From assembly GCF_000812965.1 (NCBI RefSeq), contig NZ_JSYN01000027.1, positions 62,001-126,000 on the forward strand: a stretch of 64,000 bases of DNA, written 5' to 3'. Source of the DNA: Pedobacter kyungheensis (lineage in GTDB: Bacteria; Bacteroidota; Bacteroidia; Sphingobacteriales; Sphingobacteriaceae). The notes under the pieces were generated by a model. The model was given only the letters and a program-made list of their open reading frames with translations. It had not been told where the DNA came from and did no database searches. Made by a program: the position numbers and the translations under genes. This document shows positions 51,734-61,334 of the stretch, in pieces (the stretch's first letter is position 1; each line of letters begins with the position of its first letter).

Positions 51734-53002
51734 ATGAAACAATACCTCAGCTTTGCTTTAACCAGTTTAATTGCCTTATCGGCCTGTAGCCAACCTAAAC
51801 CACTTGAACAAGAAATTGGGGGCAGTAAAGGCCTTGGCACCAAAAAACTGATGATCAGAACGATGAAACTGCCATCAGCACTTAAAACCGGTGCAGAGCA
51901 AACCGAGCTATACCTGCCGCTTTTAAAAGGTAAAAGGGTGGGTATGGTGGTTAACCCTACTTCAGTAATTGGTACACAAACCTCGGTCGACAGCCTTTTA
52001 AAATTAGGCGTTAAAATCCAGAAAATATTTGGTCCCGAACATGGATTTAGAGGAAATGCAAGTGCCGGCGTTACGGTTAACGATGATGTTGATACCAAAA
52101 CCGGTATCAAAGCCATTTCACTTTATGGCAAGCACAGTACCCCAACTGCAGAAGACCTGGCCGATATTGACATTATGGTTTTCGATATACAGGATGTGGG
52201 TGTTCGTTTTTATACCTACATCAATACCCTGCAACATGTTATGGAAGCCTGTGCAGCCAACAAAAAAACATTGCTGATTTTAGACCGGCCAAACCCGAAT
52301 GGTTATTTAATTGACGGACCAATTCTCGATCCTAAATTTAAATCGGGCATCGGCATACAGCCTATTCCTATCGCACATGGTTTAACCGTTGGCGAATATG
52401 CACAAATGTTAAATGGCGAAGGCTGGTTAAAAGATAAGGTGAAATGTAAGATTACGGTGATTAAAAATGCCAATTACAACCACGACATGGAATACACCTT
52501 ACCGGTTAAACCTTCACCAAACTTAAATACGCAACAAGCTATCCTGCTTTATCCTTCAACCTGTTTGTTCGAAGGCACTTATTTAAATCATGGTCGGGGC
52601 ACCCTGTTCCCTTTTACTGTTGTTGGGGCACCTTACCTGAAAGGAAAATTCGATTTCAGCTTTACACCTACCAGCATTAAAGGCATGTCGGAAACACCTT
52701 TGTTTCAGGATCAGGTTTGTTACGGACTGGATTTAAGAACATATGATACTGCCGAACTTCGCAAAAGCAAACAGGTTAATTTATCGTGGTTAATTTCGTT
52801 ATACCAGGCATCGCCTAAAAAAGAAGATTTTTTTAACTCGAAACTGAGCAAAGAAATGGGCACCATAGAAAGATTGGTAGGCTCTGGCGATTTCAGGCAA
52901 CAGATTATCGATGGAAAAAGCGAAGCCGAAATCAGGGCCAGCTGGGAACCAGGCCTGAGTGCTTACAAAACCATGCGTAAAAAGTATCTGCTTTATCCGT
53001 AA
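51734..53002 (+). CDS. DUF1343 / NamZ-type exo-beta-N-acetylmuramidase, lipoprotein
   Basis: Lipobox LSAC (Cys18) after the signal MKQYLSFALTSLIA. DUF1343 core: KGKRVGMVVNPTSVIG, KIFGPEHGFRGNASAG, DIDIMVFDIQDVGVRFYTYI and LDRPNPNGY, then PNLNTQQAILLYPSTCLFEGT with NHGRGT. NamZ removes terminal MurNAc in cell-wall recycling. That activity is inherited from the family and not tested here. The 422-aa length is typical. The product is probably periplasmic. Confidence 0.88.
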   Translation: MKQYLSFALTSLIALSACSQPKPLEQEIGGSKGLGTKKLMIRTMKLPSALKTGAEQTELYLPLLKGKRVGMVVNPTSVIGTQTSVDSLLKLGVKIQKIFGPEHGFRGNASAGVTVNDDVDTKTGIKAISLYGKHSTPTAEDLADIDIMVFDIQDVGVRFYTYINTLQHVMEACAANKKTLLILDRPNPNGYLIDGPILDPKFKSGIGIQPIPIAHGLTVGEYAQMLNGEGWLKDKVKCKITVIKNANYNHDMEYTLPVKPSPNLNTQQAILLYPSTCLFEGTYLNHGRGTLFPFTVVGAPYLKGKFDFSFTPTSIKGMSETPLFQDQVCYGLDLRTYDTAELRKSKQVNLSWLISLYQASPKKEDFFNSKLSKEMGTIERLVGSGDFRQQIIDGKSEAEIRASWEPGLSAYKTMRKKYLLYP

Positions 53003-53154
53003 AGACGCATCGAGTAAATTATTGGATGGCTGAGTGAATGGAAAAAGCAATTTTTCAAACTTAACCGCTAAAGCATTGTTATTAATTAAAGGATTTGGCT
53101 GGGTGCTGGCAACATTTCAACCTTAAAACCTTTCAACATTTAATAATTAACAAT

Positions 53155-53361
53155 ATGAGCGGTCCAAAAGTTAAAAGCGATAAACCCGGAAGCAATTATC
53201 AGGAAGAGGTTCCAAAAGGCAGAGAGCCTGTTGACCATAAAACGGTAAGAAAAGAAAACGACAGTTTACCCAACAAGCCTGTTAAAACGAATAATCCGGC
53301 TAAGCAGCGCGAAAACGAAGAGCAACCGGTACATCCGATAAAAAAAGCACCGAAAGCATAA
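53155..53361 (+). CDS. Small disordered Lys/Pro-rich protein, 68 aa
   Basis: ATG at 53155 is preferred over TTG at 53095. The sequence is Lys, Pro, Glu, Asn-rich (SGPKVKSDKPGSNY, then KPVKTNNPAKQRENEEQP), without hydrophobic core, signal or helix. Intrinsically disordered, perhaps a stress-type protein; no family recognised. A shared hairpin separates it from the convergent kinase gene. Confidence 0.55.
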   Translation: MSGPKVKSDKPGSNYQEEVPKGREPVDHKTVRKENDSLPNKPVKTNNPAKQRENEEQPVHPIKKAPKA

Positions 53362-53363
53362 TT

Positions 53364-53403
53364 AATCGTTCAGACTACAGAAAACTGTATTATCTGAACG
53401 ATT
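53364..53403. terminator. Hairpin between convergent genes at 53361 and 53390
   Basis: Perfect 10-bp arms AATCGTTCAG (53364-53373) and CTGAACGATT (53394-53403), with an inner TACAG/CTGTA stem. It overlaps the last codons of the kinase gene. Confidence 0.5.
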
Positions 53404-55249
53404 TTATGTTTAGTGCAAAGAAAAAAGTAGCGCCTTGCCCGGCAGCACTTTCCAGCCAAATCCGGCCACCTTCACTTTTTATAATTTCGGCCGAGATATA
53501 AAGGCCTAAACCCAAACCAGGGTAGGTATGTTGTAAATTTCCGTCAACGCGATAAAACTGATCGAACACCAGGTGTTGCATATCTTTCGAAATTCCGATG
53601 CCGTAATCTTTAACGCTTAATATTACTTCGCCATCCTGACTAAAAGTTATAACTTCTATCTCACTGGCATCGGTTGAGTATTTTATTGCATTGGATAAAA
53701 AATTGGTAATCACCTGTCCAATGCGCTCTTTATCTGCAAAAACAATGGCCTTACTGGCTAAAGCACAAATTATTCTATGTTTAGAACTGATGTGCTGCAT
53801 TTCCTCCACAATTTCTTCAACCGCAGCATCAAAGTCAAATTCAACCGGGTTAAAAGTCATTTTGCCCGACTGAATTTTGGTCACATCCAGTAAATCGCCA
53901 ATCAGGCCGGTTAAGCGGTTTAACTGGAGATCCATTTTATGCACCATATTGGCCTTTTTCTCATCACCTTCGTTCCTGATCATGCGCTCGAGCACCTGTG
54001 CATAGGCTTTAATACTGGTAACAGGCGTTTTTAATTCGTGACTGGCAATACCCAAAAATTCGTCTTTTTGCTGTTGTAACTGCACTTGCTTGGTTACATC
54101 CATTGCAGCATGGATAATGGCATAAACCTGACCATCCGCATCTTTAAGCGGTTTATAAGTAAAGCTGAACCAGCGTTTTTGTTCTCTACCATCAATCAGC
54201 AAACGCGCTTCTTCCTGATCGGCATGATAAATTATTCCGGTTTGGTATACCTCTTGCAAAATACTTACAAATGGCTGCACATTCAATTCGGGGATTGCCT
54301 CTACAACAGTTTTGCCGATTACACTTTTATCCTTTCCCCAAAAACGGAGCATTTCATCGTTAGCCAGCCTGATGATAAGATTTTCTGTTTCGTAATACGC
54401 TGTGGCCATCGGTATATCGTACATGAAATTACGAAAGCGTTCCTCACTTTTGGCAGCTTCCATTTTTGAAATAACCTGTCCTGTAACTTCATTGGCCACC
54501 ACCATAATACCCGAAACCTGTCCATCCTGACCAAAAATCGGATCGTATACAAAATTGAAATAAAAATCGCCTAAAACCCCGTTTCGCTCCAGCCGGGCCA
54601 TGGTTTCGTAACCATAATGTGCAATGCCGCTATTGTAAACCTCATCTAAAAGATCTGGAAAAGGCTGGCCAATAATTTCGGGTAGTCCATCTAAAAGTTT
54701 TAAACCGATTACAGCTTTACTTTTCCCCCATATTTTCAGCAAATCATCGTTGGCATCTTCAATAATCAAATCTCTCCCCCTCAAAATACCAATGGCCACC
54801 GGGGCATCATAAATCATTTGCCTAAACAGGGCCTCACTTTGCTCAACTTTAAACTTGGCATTTACCAGCTCGGTAACATCGGTAGCATTATTTAAAATGC
54901 CCCAAACATTTCCGTCAGTATCCTTTAAGGGTTTATATATAAAATCGAAATAGAAGGTTTGGAGTACATTATTGTTTAAAAGTAGCACCTTATCTTCTTT
55001 AGCTTCATAAGCTACCCCGGTAGTTCTTACCTGATTCAGGATACCTAGAAAGGGTTGATCTTTTAACTCGGGTAATGCAAGGGCCAGTTCCTGACCTATT
55101 ACTGATGCATCTCTGCCCCAAGCTTTAAGTATAGCCCTGTTGGCCACCTGAATAACCATATTTTCGCCAATATAAAGCGCAATTGGCATTGGAGACTCTT
55201 CTATAAGCGTATTGAAAATATTGGCTGTATCGTCGAGGTTGATTTGCAT
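53390..55249 (-). CDS. PAS-domain sensor histidine kinase, cytoplasmic
   Basis: Three similar PAS domains (about 10-130, 135-258, 262-385), each with MPIALYIGEN or PVAIGIL or PMATAYY-type starts and a ...GIxxNATDVTEL-like end. HisKA follows, with FLGIASHELKTPVTS (His404), then HATPase with NFLSNAIKYS, DYGIGI and GLGLGLYI. No membrane helix, so a soluble sensor. No response regulator is adjacent. It lies 32 bp downstream of the topoisomerase gene, possibly cotranscribed. Confidence 0.9.
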   Translation of the reverse strand: MQINLDDTANIFNTLIEESPMPIALYIGENMVIQVANRAILKAWGRDASVIGQELALALPELKDQPFLGILNQVRTTGVAYEAKEDKVLLLNNNVLQTFYFDFIYKPLKDTDGNVWGILNNATDVTELVNAKFKVEQSEALFRQMIYDAPVAIGILRGRDLIIEDANDDLLKIWGKSKAVIGLKLLDGLPEIIGQPFPDLLDEVYNSGIAHYGYETMARLERNGVLGDFYFNFVYDPIFGQDGQVSGIMVVANEVTGQVISKMEAAKSEERFRNFMYDIPMATAYYETENLIIRLANDEMLRFWGKDKSVIGKTVVEAIPELNVQPFVSILQEVYQTGIIYHADQEEARLLIDGREQKRWFSFTYKPLKDADGQVYAIIHAAMDVTKQVQLQQQKDEFLGIASHELKTPVTSIKAYAQVLERMIRNEGDEKKANMVHKMDLQLNRLTGLIGDLLDVTKIQSGKMTFNPVEFDFDAAVEEIVEEMQHISSKHRIICALASKAIVFADKERIGQVITNFLSNAIKYSTDASEIEVITFSQDGEVILSVKDYGIGISKDMQHLVFDQFYRVDGNLQHTYPGLGLGLYISAEIIKSEGGRIWLESAAGQGATFFFALNIKSFR

Positions 55250-55281
55250 AACAGGATAAAAAACAAATATAATTGCTTTTT

Positions 55282-56325
55282 TTACTTGCTACCTGATTTT
55301 AAGAAAGATAATAACACCTTTTCGTTGTGCTCCAGACTTACCTTGCCCTTATGCGAATTGTTATTTATCTTTTTCAGGTATTTTTCAAGCTCATTGTTCT
55401 CGTAAGCGGTGAGCAAAAGCGGGTAAACATACGAACTCTTGCATACCGCCCGGGTATTGCCCAGTTTTTTGGCTACACAATCTAAAACAGCCACAATTGT
55501 TTTTTTACTGTTTAAACCGGCATTTTCATTAATCTGGCACTGGGCAAACTGCCGCATGGCTTCGAGGGTGCCACCCCAGGTTCTGAAATCCTTGGCTGTG
55601 AAATCATCGCCGGTAATTTCTTTAATGTAAGCATTTATTTTGCCCGAATCGATGCTTTTATGTTCGCTGCCATGGGTATAAAACTGAAAAAGTTCCTGTC
55701 CTGGAATATCCCTGCATTTTTTTACCAATTTAGCCAGTGTGCGATCGTTCAGCTCTACTTTTTGCTGTACTCCTTTTTTACCGACAAAATCCATAGTAAT
55801 CTTACTTCCATTTATTTTTACATGCTTATCGCGCAAAGTGGTAAGCCCAAAAGAACCATACAATTGCTTGTAACTCTCATTTCCTACTCTAATGAGTGTT
55901 TTTTGGAGTACATCAACAGAAATGGCCAATACTTTACGCTCGTCGAAATCTTTTCTGCGGAGATCTTTTTGCAGGTTTTTCCGTACATTGGGCAGGGCTT
56001 TTCCAAATTCGAGCAGACGAAAATATTTATCTTCAGCGCGGCGGCTGGTCCATTTTGTATGGTATTTGTATTGCTTACGTCCGGCGGCATCAATCCCGGT
56101 AACCTGCAAATAGGCATTGGGTTTATTGGCAATCCACACGTTTTGCCAGGCGGGCGGTATTACAAGCGCTTTAATCCGCCCGAGGTGTTTCTCATCGGTA
56201 ATTTTATTTCCGTCTTTATCTGTATAATGAAACTTACCAGATTTGCCTTTCCGGTATATACCAGGCATACTGTCAGTTACATAAACCAATCCACTTGCTT
56301 TTACAACATCTTTACCTTGTACCAT
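55282..56325 (-). CDS. DNA topoisomerase IB (eukaryote/poxvirus-like)
   Basis: Relaxes supercoils through a 3'-phosphotyrosine. N-terminal domain from KFHYTDKDGN and RIKALVIPPAWQNVWI. Catalytic residues fit the family: Arg146 (LIRVGNESY), Arg248 (KDFRTWGGT) and Tyr299 (AVCKSSYVYP). The 347-aa length matches bacterial TopIB. Such genes are scattered in Bacteroidota and Proteobacteria and are thought to have been acquired. It is divergent from fmt by 88 bp. Confidence 0.93.
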   Translation of the reverse strand: MVQGKDVVKASGLVYVTDSMPGIYRKGKSGKFHYTDKDGNKITDEKHLGRIKALVIPPAWQNVWIANKPNAYLQVTGIDAAGRKQYKYHTKWTSRRAEDKYFRLLEFGKALPNVRKNLQKDLRRKDFDERKVLAISVDVLQKTLIRVGNESYKQLYGSFGLTTLRDKHVKINGSKITMDFVGKKGVQQKVELNDRTLAKLVKKCRDIPGQELFQFYTHGSEHKSIDSGKINAYIKEITGDDFTAKDFRTWGGTLEAMRQFAQCQINENAGLNSKKTIVAVLDCVAKKLGNTRAVCKSSYVYPLLLTAYENNELEKYLKKINNNSHKGKVSLEHNEKVLLSFLKSGSK

Positions 56326-56413
56326 TTTTTGCCTGTAAGTATGGGTTTATTTTTAGTTATTTTGCAAAACTTTAAGTGGCTAGCCACGTTATTTTAGAAC
56401 ACAACATTTTCTT

Positions 56414-57322
56414 ATGAGAATAGTTTTTATGGGTACGCCCGATTTTGCTGTAGCTTCGTTAGATGCACTGATACAAGCCAATTTTAATGTTGTTGCGGTA
56501 GTAACTGCACCAGACCGGCCTGCAGGCCGCGGGCAAAAGCTTAACGAAAGTGCAGTAAAAAAATACGCAGTTGAAAAGCATATTCCAGTGTTACAGCCTG
56601 AAAAACTAAAGAACCCTGAATTTTTGGAAACCCTGGCCAGCTATAAAGCCGATTTACAGGTGGTAGTGGCCTTCAGGATGTTGCCAGAAGTGGTATGGAA
56701 CATGCCGCCAAAGGGCACCATAAATCTGCACGGATCGCTTTTACCACAATATCGTGGTGCTGCGCCCATAAACCACGCCATTATAAACGGAGAAAAAGAA
56801 AGTGGTGTAACTACCTTTTTCCTTACACACGAAATTGATACCGGAAATATTATCCTGAGCGATAGTGTTGCTATTGCCGATGACGAAACCGCTGGCGACC
56901 TGCACGATAAACTGATGCACGTTGGCGCCAACCTGCTGGTAAAAACACTTAAAGCAATTGACGCTGGCGAGGTTAGCGAGCAACCTCAACCGCAAAGCGG
57001 CGATTTAAAACATGCCCCTAAAATTTTTAAAGACGATTGCAAAATCGACTGGAACAATCAGGCGCAGCCGATTTATAATTTAATCCGCGGATTGAGCCCG
57101 TACCCTACCGCTTTTACTATTTTGAACGATAAAACCTTAAAAATATTTAAGGCCGAAATAGAAGATAAAGAGCCGGGCATTGTTGCCGGAGGCTTTTTAA
57201 CTGATGGAAAAACCTATTTAAAATTTGCTGCTAGGGATGGCTTTATAAAACTGTTAGACATCCAGTACGAGGGCAAAAAACGCATGCTGATTGAAGATTT
57301 TTTAAGGGGAATGCGTTTGTAA
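56414..57322 (+). CDS. fmt: Methionyl-tRNA formyltransferase
   Basis: Formylates initiator Met-tRNA. N-terminal Rossmann MRIVFMGTPDFAVASLDAL, the formyl-transfer motif HGSLLPQYRGAAPI (near 106-119), EIDTGNIIL, and a C-terminal OB-fold domain (KDDCKIDWNNQAQPIYNLIRGLSPYPTAF). The 302-aa length is normal. No def gene adjacent. A bidirectional terminator follows. Confidence 0.95.
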   Translation: MRIVFMGTPDFAVASLDALIQANFNVVAVVTAPDRPAGRGQKLNESAVKKYAVEKHIPVLQPEKLKNPEFLETLASYKADLQVVVAFRMLPEVVWNMPPKGTINLHGSLLPQYRGAAPINHAIINGEKESGVTTFFLTHEIDTGNIILSDSVAIADDETAGDLHDKLMHVGANLLVKTLKAIDAGEVSEQPQPQSGDLKHAPKIFKDDCKIDWNNQAQPIYNLIRGLSPYPTAFTILNDKTLKIFKAEIEDKEPGIVAGGFLTDGKTYLKFAARDGFIKLLDIQYEGKKRMLIEDFLRGMRL

Positions 57323-57342
57323 CCGGATTAATATAAACTCAT

Positions 57343-57386
57343 AAAATAACCAGACAGTCCCTTAATCAGGCCTGTCTGGTTATTTT
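57343..57386. terminator. Bidirectional terminator between fmt and the 57392 gene
   Basis: Perfect 15-bp arms AAAATAACCAGACAG (57343-57357) and CTGTCTGGTTATTTT (57372-57386). A/T-rich ends give U-tracts in both directions. Confidence 0.8.
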
Positions 57387-57391
57387 AAACA

Positions 57392-58144
57392 TTAGCGGTT
57401 ATAGTTATCGACAGCCCTTTCGATGCTTTTCTTACCCGATTCGCCAACCAGGTAACCTCCTAAGCTCAAACCGGCACCAAGCCCCAGCAAAACAAAACTG
57501 CCGGTATAACTTCGGTCTTCATATTTTGGCATTCCACCAAAGCCAGCACTGCTTTGCTTAAAGCCTGAGTTAGACATCAGTGTAATCCCACTGGCAATAA
57601 TTGCTGCCCCAGCGGCAACATACATTACAATTCCTAAACTCTTACGGCTTTTATACTCCCTCAATAAGGCTAAACTTTTTGGGTTATCGGCCATCGCTTC
57701 GTTTAAATTACGGTAGTTTACCCTTTCAAGGTCGGAATATCCCTTGTTAAAAAACATGCGTGTATTTACAGCCTGTCGCCTGTAATCTCTAAAGCCATAA
57801 TATTCCCCCTCAATCGGAACATTATCATAAAGCACTTCCTGATAAAGATTAATTTTACCTTCAATAATCCGTTCAGCAAAAGTGGCTTCGCCCAAGAGGC
57901 TGAGTCTGCGCGTGTTCGCAAAAAAGCCATCCTGATTGTTAAAAAACTTAACTTGTGCTACCGACACCCGCCTTGAATCGGCGCGGAGCGACCACCCGCC
58001 GCTAAAATCGGGTCGCAATCTGATTTTTTGTGCATAAACTGTAGAATCTGAATAGAAGTACAGAAAGTTTCTGGATTCGTTCAACTGTTGTGAACGGGCG
58101 TTCAGGCCATAGCAAGCCAGTACGAGAATGAGTAATTTTTTCAT
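57392..58144 (-). CDS. Hypothetical exported protein, 250 aa
   Basis: ATG at 58144 is preferred, giving MKKLLILVLACYGLNARSQ as signal peptide. The first 150 mature residues are aromatic and beta-rich (FLYFYSDSTVYAQKIRLRPD). Two hydrophobic segments follow (IVMYVAAGAAIIASGITLM; GSFVLLGLGAGLSLGGYLVG), glycine-rich and possibly membrane-inserted. No family recognised. Unrelated neighbours. Confidence 0.65.
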   Translation of the reverse strand: MKKLLILVLACYGLNARSQQLNESRNFLYFYSDSTVYAQKIRLRPDFSGGWSLRADSRRVSVAQVKFFNNQDGFFANTRRLSLLGEATFAERIIEGKINLYQEVLYDNVPIEGEYYGFRDYRRQAVNTRMFFNKGYSDLERVNYRNLNEAMADNPKSLALLREYKSRKSLGIVMYVAAGAAIIASGITLMSNSGFKQSSAGFGGMPKYEDRSYTGSFVLLGLGAGLSLGGYLVGESGKKSIERAVDNYNR

Positions 58145-58273
58145 TTCGGTTAAATTTGTGTGTGTTATCAATTATACTAAAAATATAGTTCGGATAAACA
58201 CAAACTGGCAGAAATAAAATGTAACATTGGCGAGGCAAAGGCAACTTGCTACCATGTTTATTAAAGGCGACTA

Positions 58274-59113
58274 TTACAAAGCGTTCAGCTTATCAATTAA
58301 AAGCTTGGAAACTTCGTTAAAATAACGTTTACGACCATAACCCATTACCCATTGTATGCCCTGGGTGGCATTGGTAATAAAAACTTCTTCGGCGGCTTTT
58401 AATATTTCGGGATTAATCTGGGCTTCTATTAAAGGAATATCGTTCATTTTGCAAAGCTGCATAATGGCCGTACGCATTACACCGCTCACACAACCTTCAG
58501 TTAATGCGGGGGTGTAAACCTGCTTGTTGTACACTACGAAAACATTGGCGCTGATGCTTTCGCACAAAAAACCATGCTGGTTTAAAATCATGGCCTCATC
58601 TAAACGGTTCTGGCTTTTAAAAAGTCCGGCCATAACATAAAGCAAGGCGTTAGAGGTTTTAAAGTTAGACAGTTTGTTAACCGGTTTGGTCATTTCGTCA
58701 AAAACATCGATAATCAGGCCTTTGCTGTTTAATTCGTAGGTAGAAGCAGTTAAAGGAATCCCCTCCAAAACATAACCTGCTTTATTAATTTCGGGTGTAT
58801 AAACACCTGCCCCTTCTCTATAAACGGAAAGACGAAAACGCACATTGCCGTTCCACTTGTTCCTTTTGGCCAGATCGGCAGTTTTTTGGCGTAAAAAATA
58901 ATCGTCCATCAGGGCATGTCCGTCCATTTTCAGGGCTTTCATACCTGCGGTTAGCCTGTCGGCATGCAAATCGGCAAATTGCAGCTTGTTATTGATCATC
59001 CGCATGCTTTCAAACAAACCATCGCCAAATTTGAAAGACCGGTTAGAAGCACTTAAAACAGGAGCATCTGTCGCATGAAATTCATCATTAAATAAAAGGT
59101 ACTGTTGAAGCAT
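58274..59113 (-). CDS. Class IV aminotransferase (PabC/D-alanine/BCAT type)
   Basis: PLP enzyme of fold IV. Features: FKFGDGLFESMRMINNKLQFADLHADRL, WNGNVRFRLSVYR, and LNQHGFLCESISANVFVVYN with EVFITNATQGIQWV at the end. The catalytic Lys is in the SNFKTSNALLY region (TKPVNKLSNFKTS). 279 aa. Aminodeoxychorismate lyase and branched-chain transaminase cannot be told apart here. It starts 3 bp after the RluA-family gene, so both are cotranscribed. Confidence 0.87.
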   Translation of the reverse strand: MLQQYLLFNDEFHATDAPVLSASNRSFKFGDGLFESMRMINNKLQFADLHADRLTAGMKALKMDGHALMDDYFLRQKTADLAKRNKWNGNVRFRLSVYREGAGVYTPEINKAGYVLEGIPLTASTYELNSKGLIIDVFDEMTKPVNKLSNFKTSNALLYVMAGLFKSQNRLDEAMILNQHGFLCESISANVFVVYNKQVYTPALTEGCVSGVMRTAIMQLCKMNDIPLIEAQINPEILKAAEEVFITNATQGIQWVMGYGRKRYFNEVSKLLIDKLNAL

Positions 59114-59116
59114 ATT

Positions 59117-60145
59117 TTATGATGTAGCGATATAATTTTCCCATTTAGTTAAACCTGCTTTAAAATCTTCCGGCAGCGGAGATTCAAAGTACATATATTC
59201 TTTAGTTGTTGGATGTATAAAACCTAAACTCTGTGCATGCAAAGCCTGGCGGGGCAACAGCTCAAAACAATTTTCTACAAACTGTTTGTATTTGTTAAAC
59301 GTAGTTCCTTTTAAAATCTTATCACCACCGTACATGGCATCGCTAAACAACGGATGACCAATGTGCTGCATGTGCGCCCTGATCTGATGTGTGCGGCCGG
59401 TTTCGAGTTCGCAGCTAATTAAAGTAACATACCCCAAACGCTTTAAAACTTTATAATGCGTTACAGACCATTTCCCTTTTTCTTCGTCATCGTAAATATC
59501 CATCACGCGGCGGTCTTTGGCACTGCGGCCAATATAGCCCGTAACGGTACCATCGGTTTCAATATCGCCCCAAACCAGCGCAATATATTTACGCGTAATG
59601 CTGTGATCGAAAAACTGACGGGCCAAATGGGTAATCGACTTTTCGTTTTTACTGATGAGCAATAAGCCCGAAGTATCTTTATCAATGCGGTGCACTAAAC
59701 CCGGACGTCCATCGTTACCCGGCAACTGCGGCAGCTGTTCAAAGTGAAAAGCCAGGGCATTAACCAGCGTACCGGTATAATTGTTAAAACCGGGGTGTAC
59801 CACCATTCCGGCCGGCTTATTTACCACCAGCAAATCGCTGTCTTCGTAAACAATATCCAGCGGAATATCTTCCGGATAAACTTCTGTATCGCGTGGTGGA
59901 TGTGGTAAAACAATCGAAATCTCATCAAAAGGTTTAACCTTATAACTCGATTTGATTTGCTTCTGGTTAACCAGCACATTACCTGCATCAATGGCATTCT
60001 GAATACGGTTTCGCGAAGCATTTTCTACACGCACCATTAAGAATTTATCGATGCGCAGCAAAGACTGCCCTTTATCGACAATAATTTTTAAATGTTCATA
60101 TAATTCCTGCTCTTCCGATTCCTGCACTTCGACCACATTTTCCAT
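59117..60145 (-). CDS. RluA-family rRNA pseudouridine synthase (RluD-like)
   Basis: ATG at 60145 (MENVVEVQESEEQEL) is preferred to 60172. S4 domain at about 29-80 (LRIDKFLMVRVENASRNRIQ), then LDIVYEDSDLLVVNKPAG and the catalytic HRIDKDTSGLL (Asp155). C-terminal ELETGRTHQIRAHMQHIGHP confirms RluA/RluD. 342 aa is normal. RluD modifies helix 69 of 23S rRNA, but the exact target is not certain. Confidence 0.93.
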   Translation of the reverse strand: MENVVEVQESEEQELYEHLKIIVDKGQSLLRIDKFLMVRVENASRNRIQNAIDAGNVLVNQKQIKSSYKVKPFDEISIVLPHPPRDTEVYPEDIPLDIVYEDSDLLVVNKPAGMVVHPGFNNYTGTLVNALAFHFEQLPQLPGNDGRPGLVHRIDKDTSGLLLISKNEKSITHLARQFFDHSITRKYIALVWGDIETDGTVTGYIGRSAKDRRVMDIYDDEEKGKWSVTHYKVLKRLGYVTLISCELETGRTHQIRAHMQHIGHPLFSDAMYGGDKILKGTTFNKYKQFVENCFELLPRQALHAQSLGFIHPTTKEYMYFESPLPEDFKAGLTKWENYIATS

Positions 60146-60239
60146 GGTGCAAAAATAAACTTTTAACAGCAAGAATTGTTTAATGATTACAGTTTTGCAA
60201 AAAACAGCTTTATCTTTACTCTAAATCAAATTATTATAT

Positions 60240-61268
60240 ATGAAAAAATGCTACGCTTTAAAGGCATTATGTGCCTTATTGTTATTGGCAACCGCCCAAA
60301 AAGCCAGTGCCCAACAGGATGTGGGGAGCTTATTTGTGTCAGGACCAGCCGATGCGACCAAATTAATTAACGCCTATTTCGATCCTTTGTACAAAGGTTT
60401 AGGATTGGGTTTAACCGATGGCTGGACGAATACCGCCAAATCCAAAGGCTTTTTAAAATTCGAAGTGCGTGTATCGGCTTCGGCTTCTTTTGTACCGCAA
60501 TCGGGCAGAAGTTACGATGTAAATACCTTGGGTTTGGGTAACATTAAACCAGCTCCTGGTGCTTCTTCAATTGGCCCAACTGCTTTTGGCGATGACCATG
60601 AAGGCGGCAAAATGCAAATTTATACCAGTAGCGGTATTCCAACAGGTAAATTTTTTAACCTGCCCCAGGGTGTAGGTTTCCATGTGGTACCGGCAGCACA
60701 AATACAGGCAACGCTGGGCTTGCCAAAAAATATCGATGTTACTTTAAGGGCCATGCCTAAAATAAAACTGGGCAGCGATTTAGGAAGCTTATCAATGATT
60801 GGTTTTGGTGCAAAGGTTGAACTTTTACCTTTATTTATGGGCTCAACCGCTGAAAAGCTGTTTCCGGTAGATGTTGCCATAGCAGGAGGTTTTACCCAAT
60901 ATAAATATAACCTGCCGCTAAATATCAATAACTCGGCTAATTCTGACCAACGGATTGATGCCAAATTTAATGGTGTGAATTTCGATGCCATTGTTTCGAA
61001 GCAAATCCTATTTTTCACTCCTTTTGCCAGCGTAGGTTACCAAACTTCAAACACCAATTTAAAAGCCTTAGGTACTTATCAGTTTACCGATGGTGGAACC
61101 AATGCCACCTATGTTGACCCTGTATCGGTTAAACAAACTGATATTGATGGGCTGAGAGGGAGCTTAGGTTTCCAGTTAAAATTCGGCTTCTTTAAATTTT
61201 ACGGCTCTTACACCCAGGCTAAATACAGCATGGTTAATGCAGGTATAGGTTTAGGGATTGGCAAATAA
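60240..61268 (+). CDS. DUF6588-family outer-membrane-like protein
   Basis: Signal peptide 1-24 (KASAQ). The mature region (318 aa) is Gly/Thr/Phe-rich with alternating hydrophobic strands (IQATLGLPKNIDVTLRAMPKIKL, VDVAIAGGFTQYKYNL) and ends LGFQLKFGFFKFYGSYTQAKYS, a beta-barrel appearance. I match it to DUF6588 from memory. No function is known. Divergent from the RluA-like gene by 94 bp; followed by a strong terminator. Confidence 0.75.
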   Translation: MKKCYALKALCALLLLATAQKASAQQDVGSLFVSGPADATKLINAYFDPLYKGLGLGLTDGWTNTAKSKGFLKFEVRVSASASFVPQSGRSYDVNTLGLGNIKPAPGASSIGPTAFGDDHEGGKMQIYTSSGIPTGKFFNLPQGVGFHVVPAAQIQATLGLPKNIDVTLRAMPKIKLGSDLGSLSMIGFGAKVELLPLFMGSTAEKLFPVDVAIAGGFTQYKYNLPLNINNSANSDQRIDAKFNGVNFDAIVSKQILFFTPFASVGYQTSNTNLKALGTYQFTDGGTNATYVDPVSVKQTDIDGLRGSLGFQLKFGFFKFYGSYTQAKYSMVNAGIGLGIGK

Positions 61269-61293
61269 GCGCCTTTCAGCGATATTATTTCTT

Positions 61294-61330
61294 AAAAACA
61301 CCTGAAATACATCAGGTGTTTTTTATTTTT
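61294..61330 (+). terminator. Terminator of the DUF6588 gene
   Basis: Arms AACACCTGA (61297-61305) and TCAGGTGTT (61312-61320), then TTTTATTTTT. Confidence 0.85.
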
Positions 61331-61334
61331 ACGC

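Noticed and set aside
60150..60157. TATTTTTG on the minus strand as the RluA-like promoter
   Set aside because: It would put the transcription start at or beyond the preferred ATG, so either the box is chance or the start differs.
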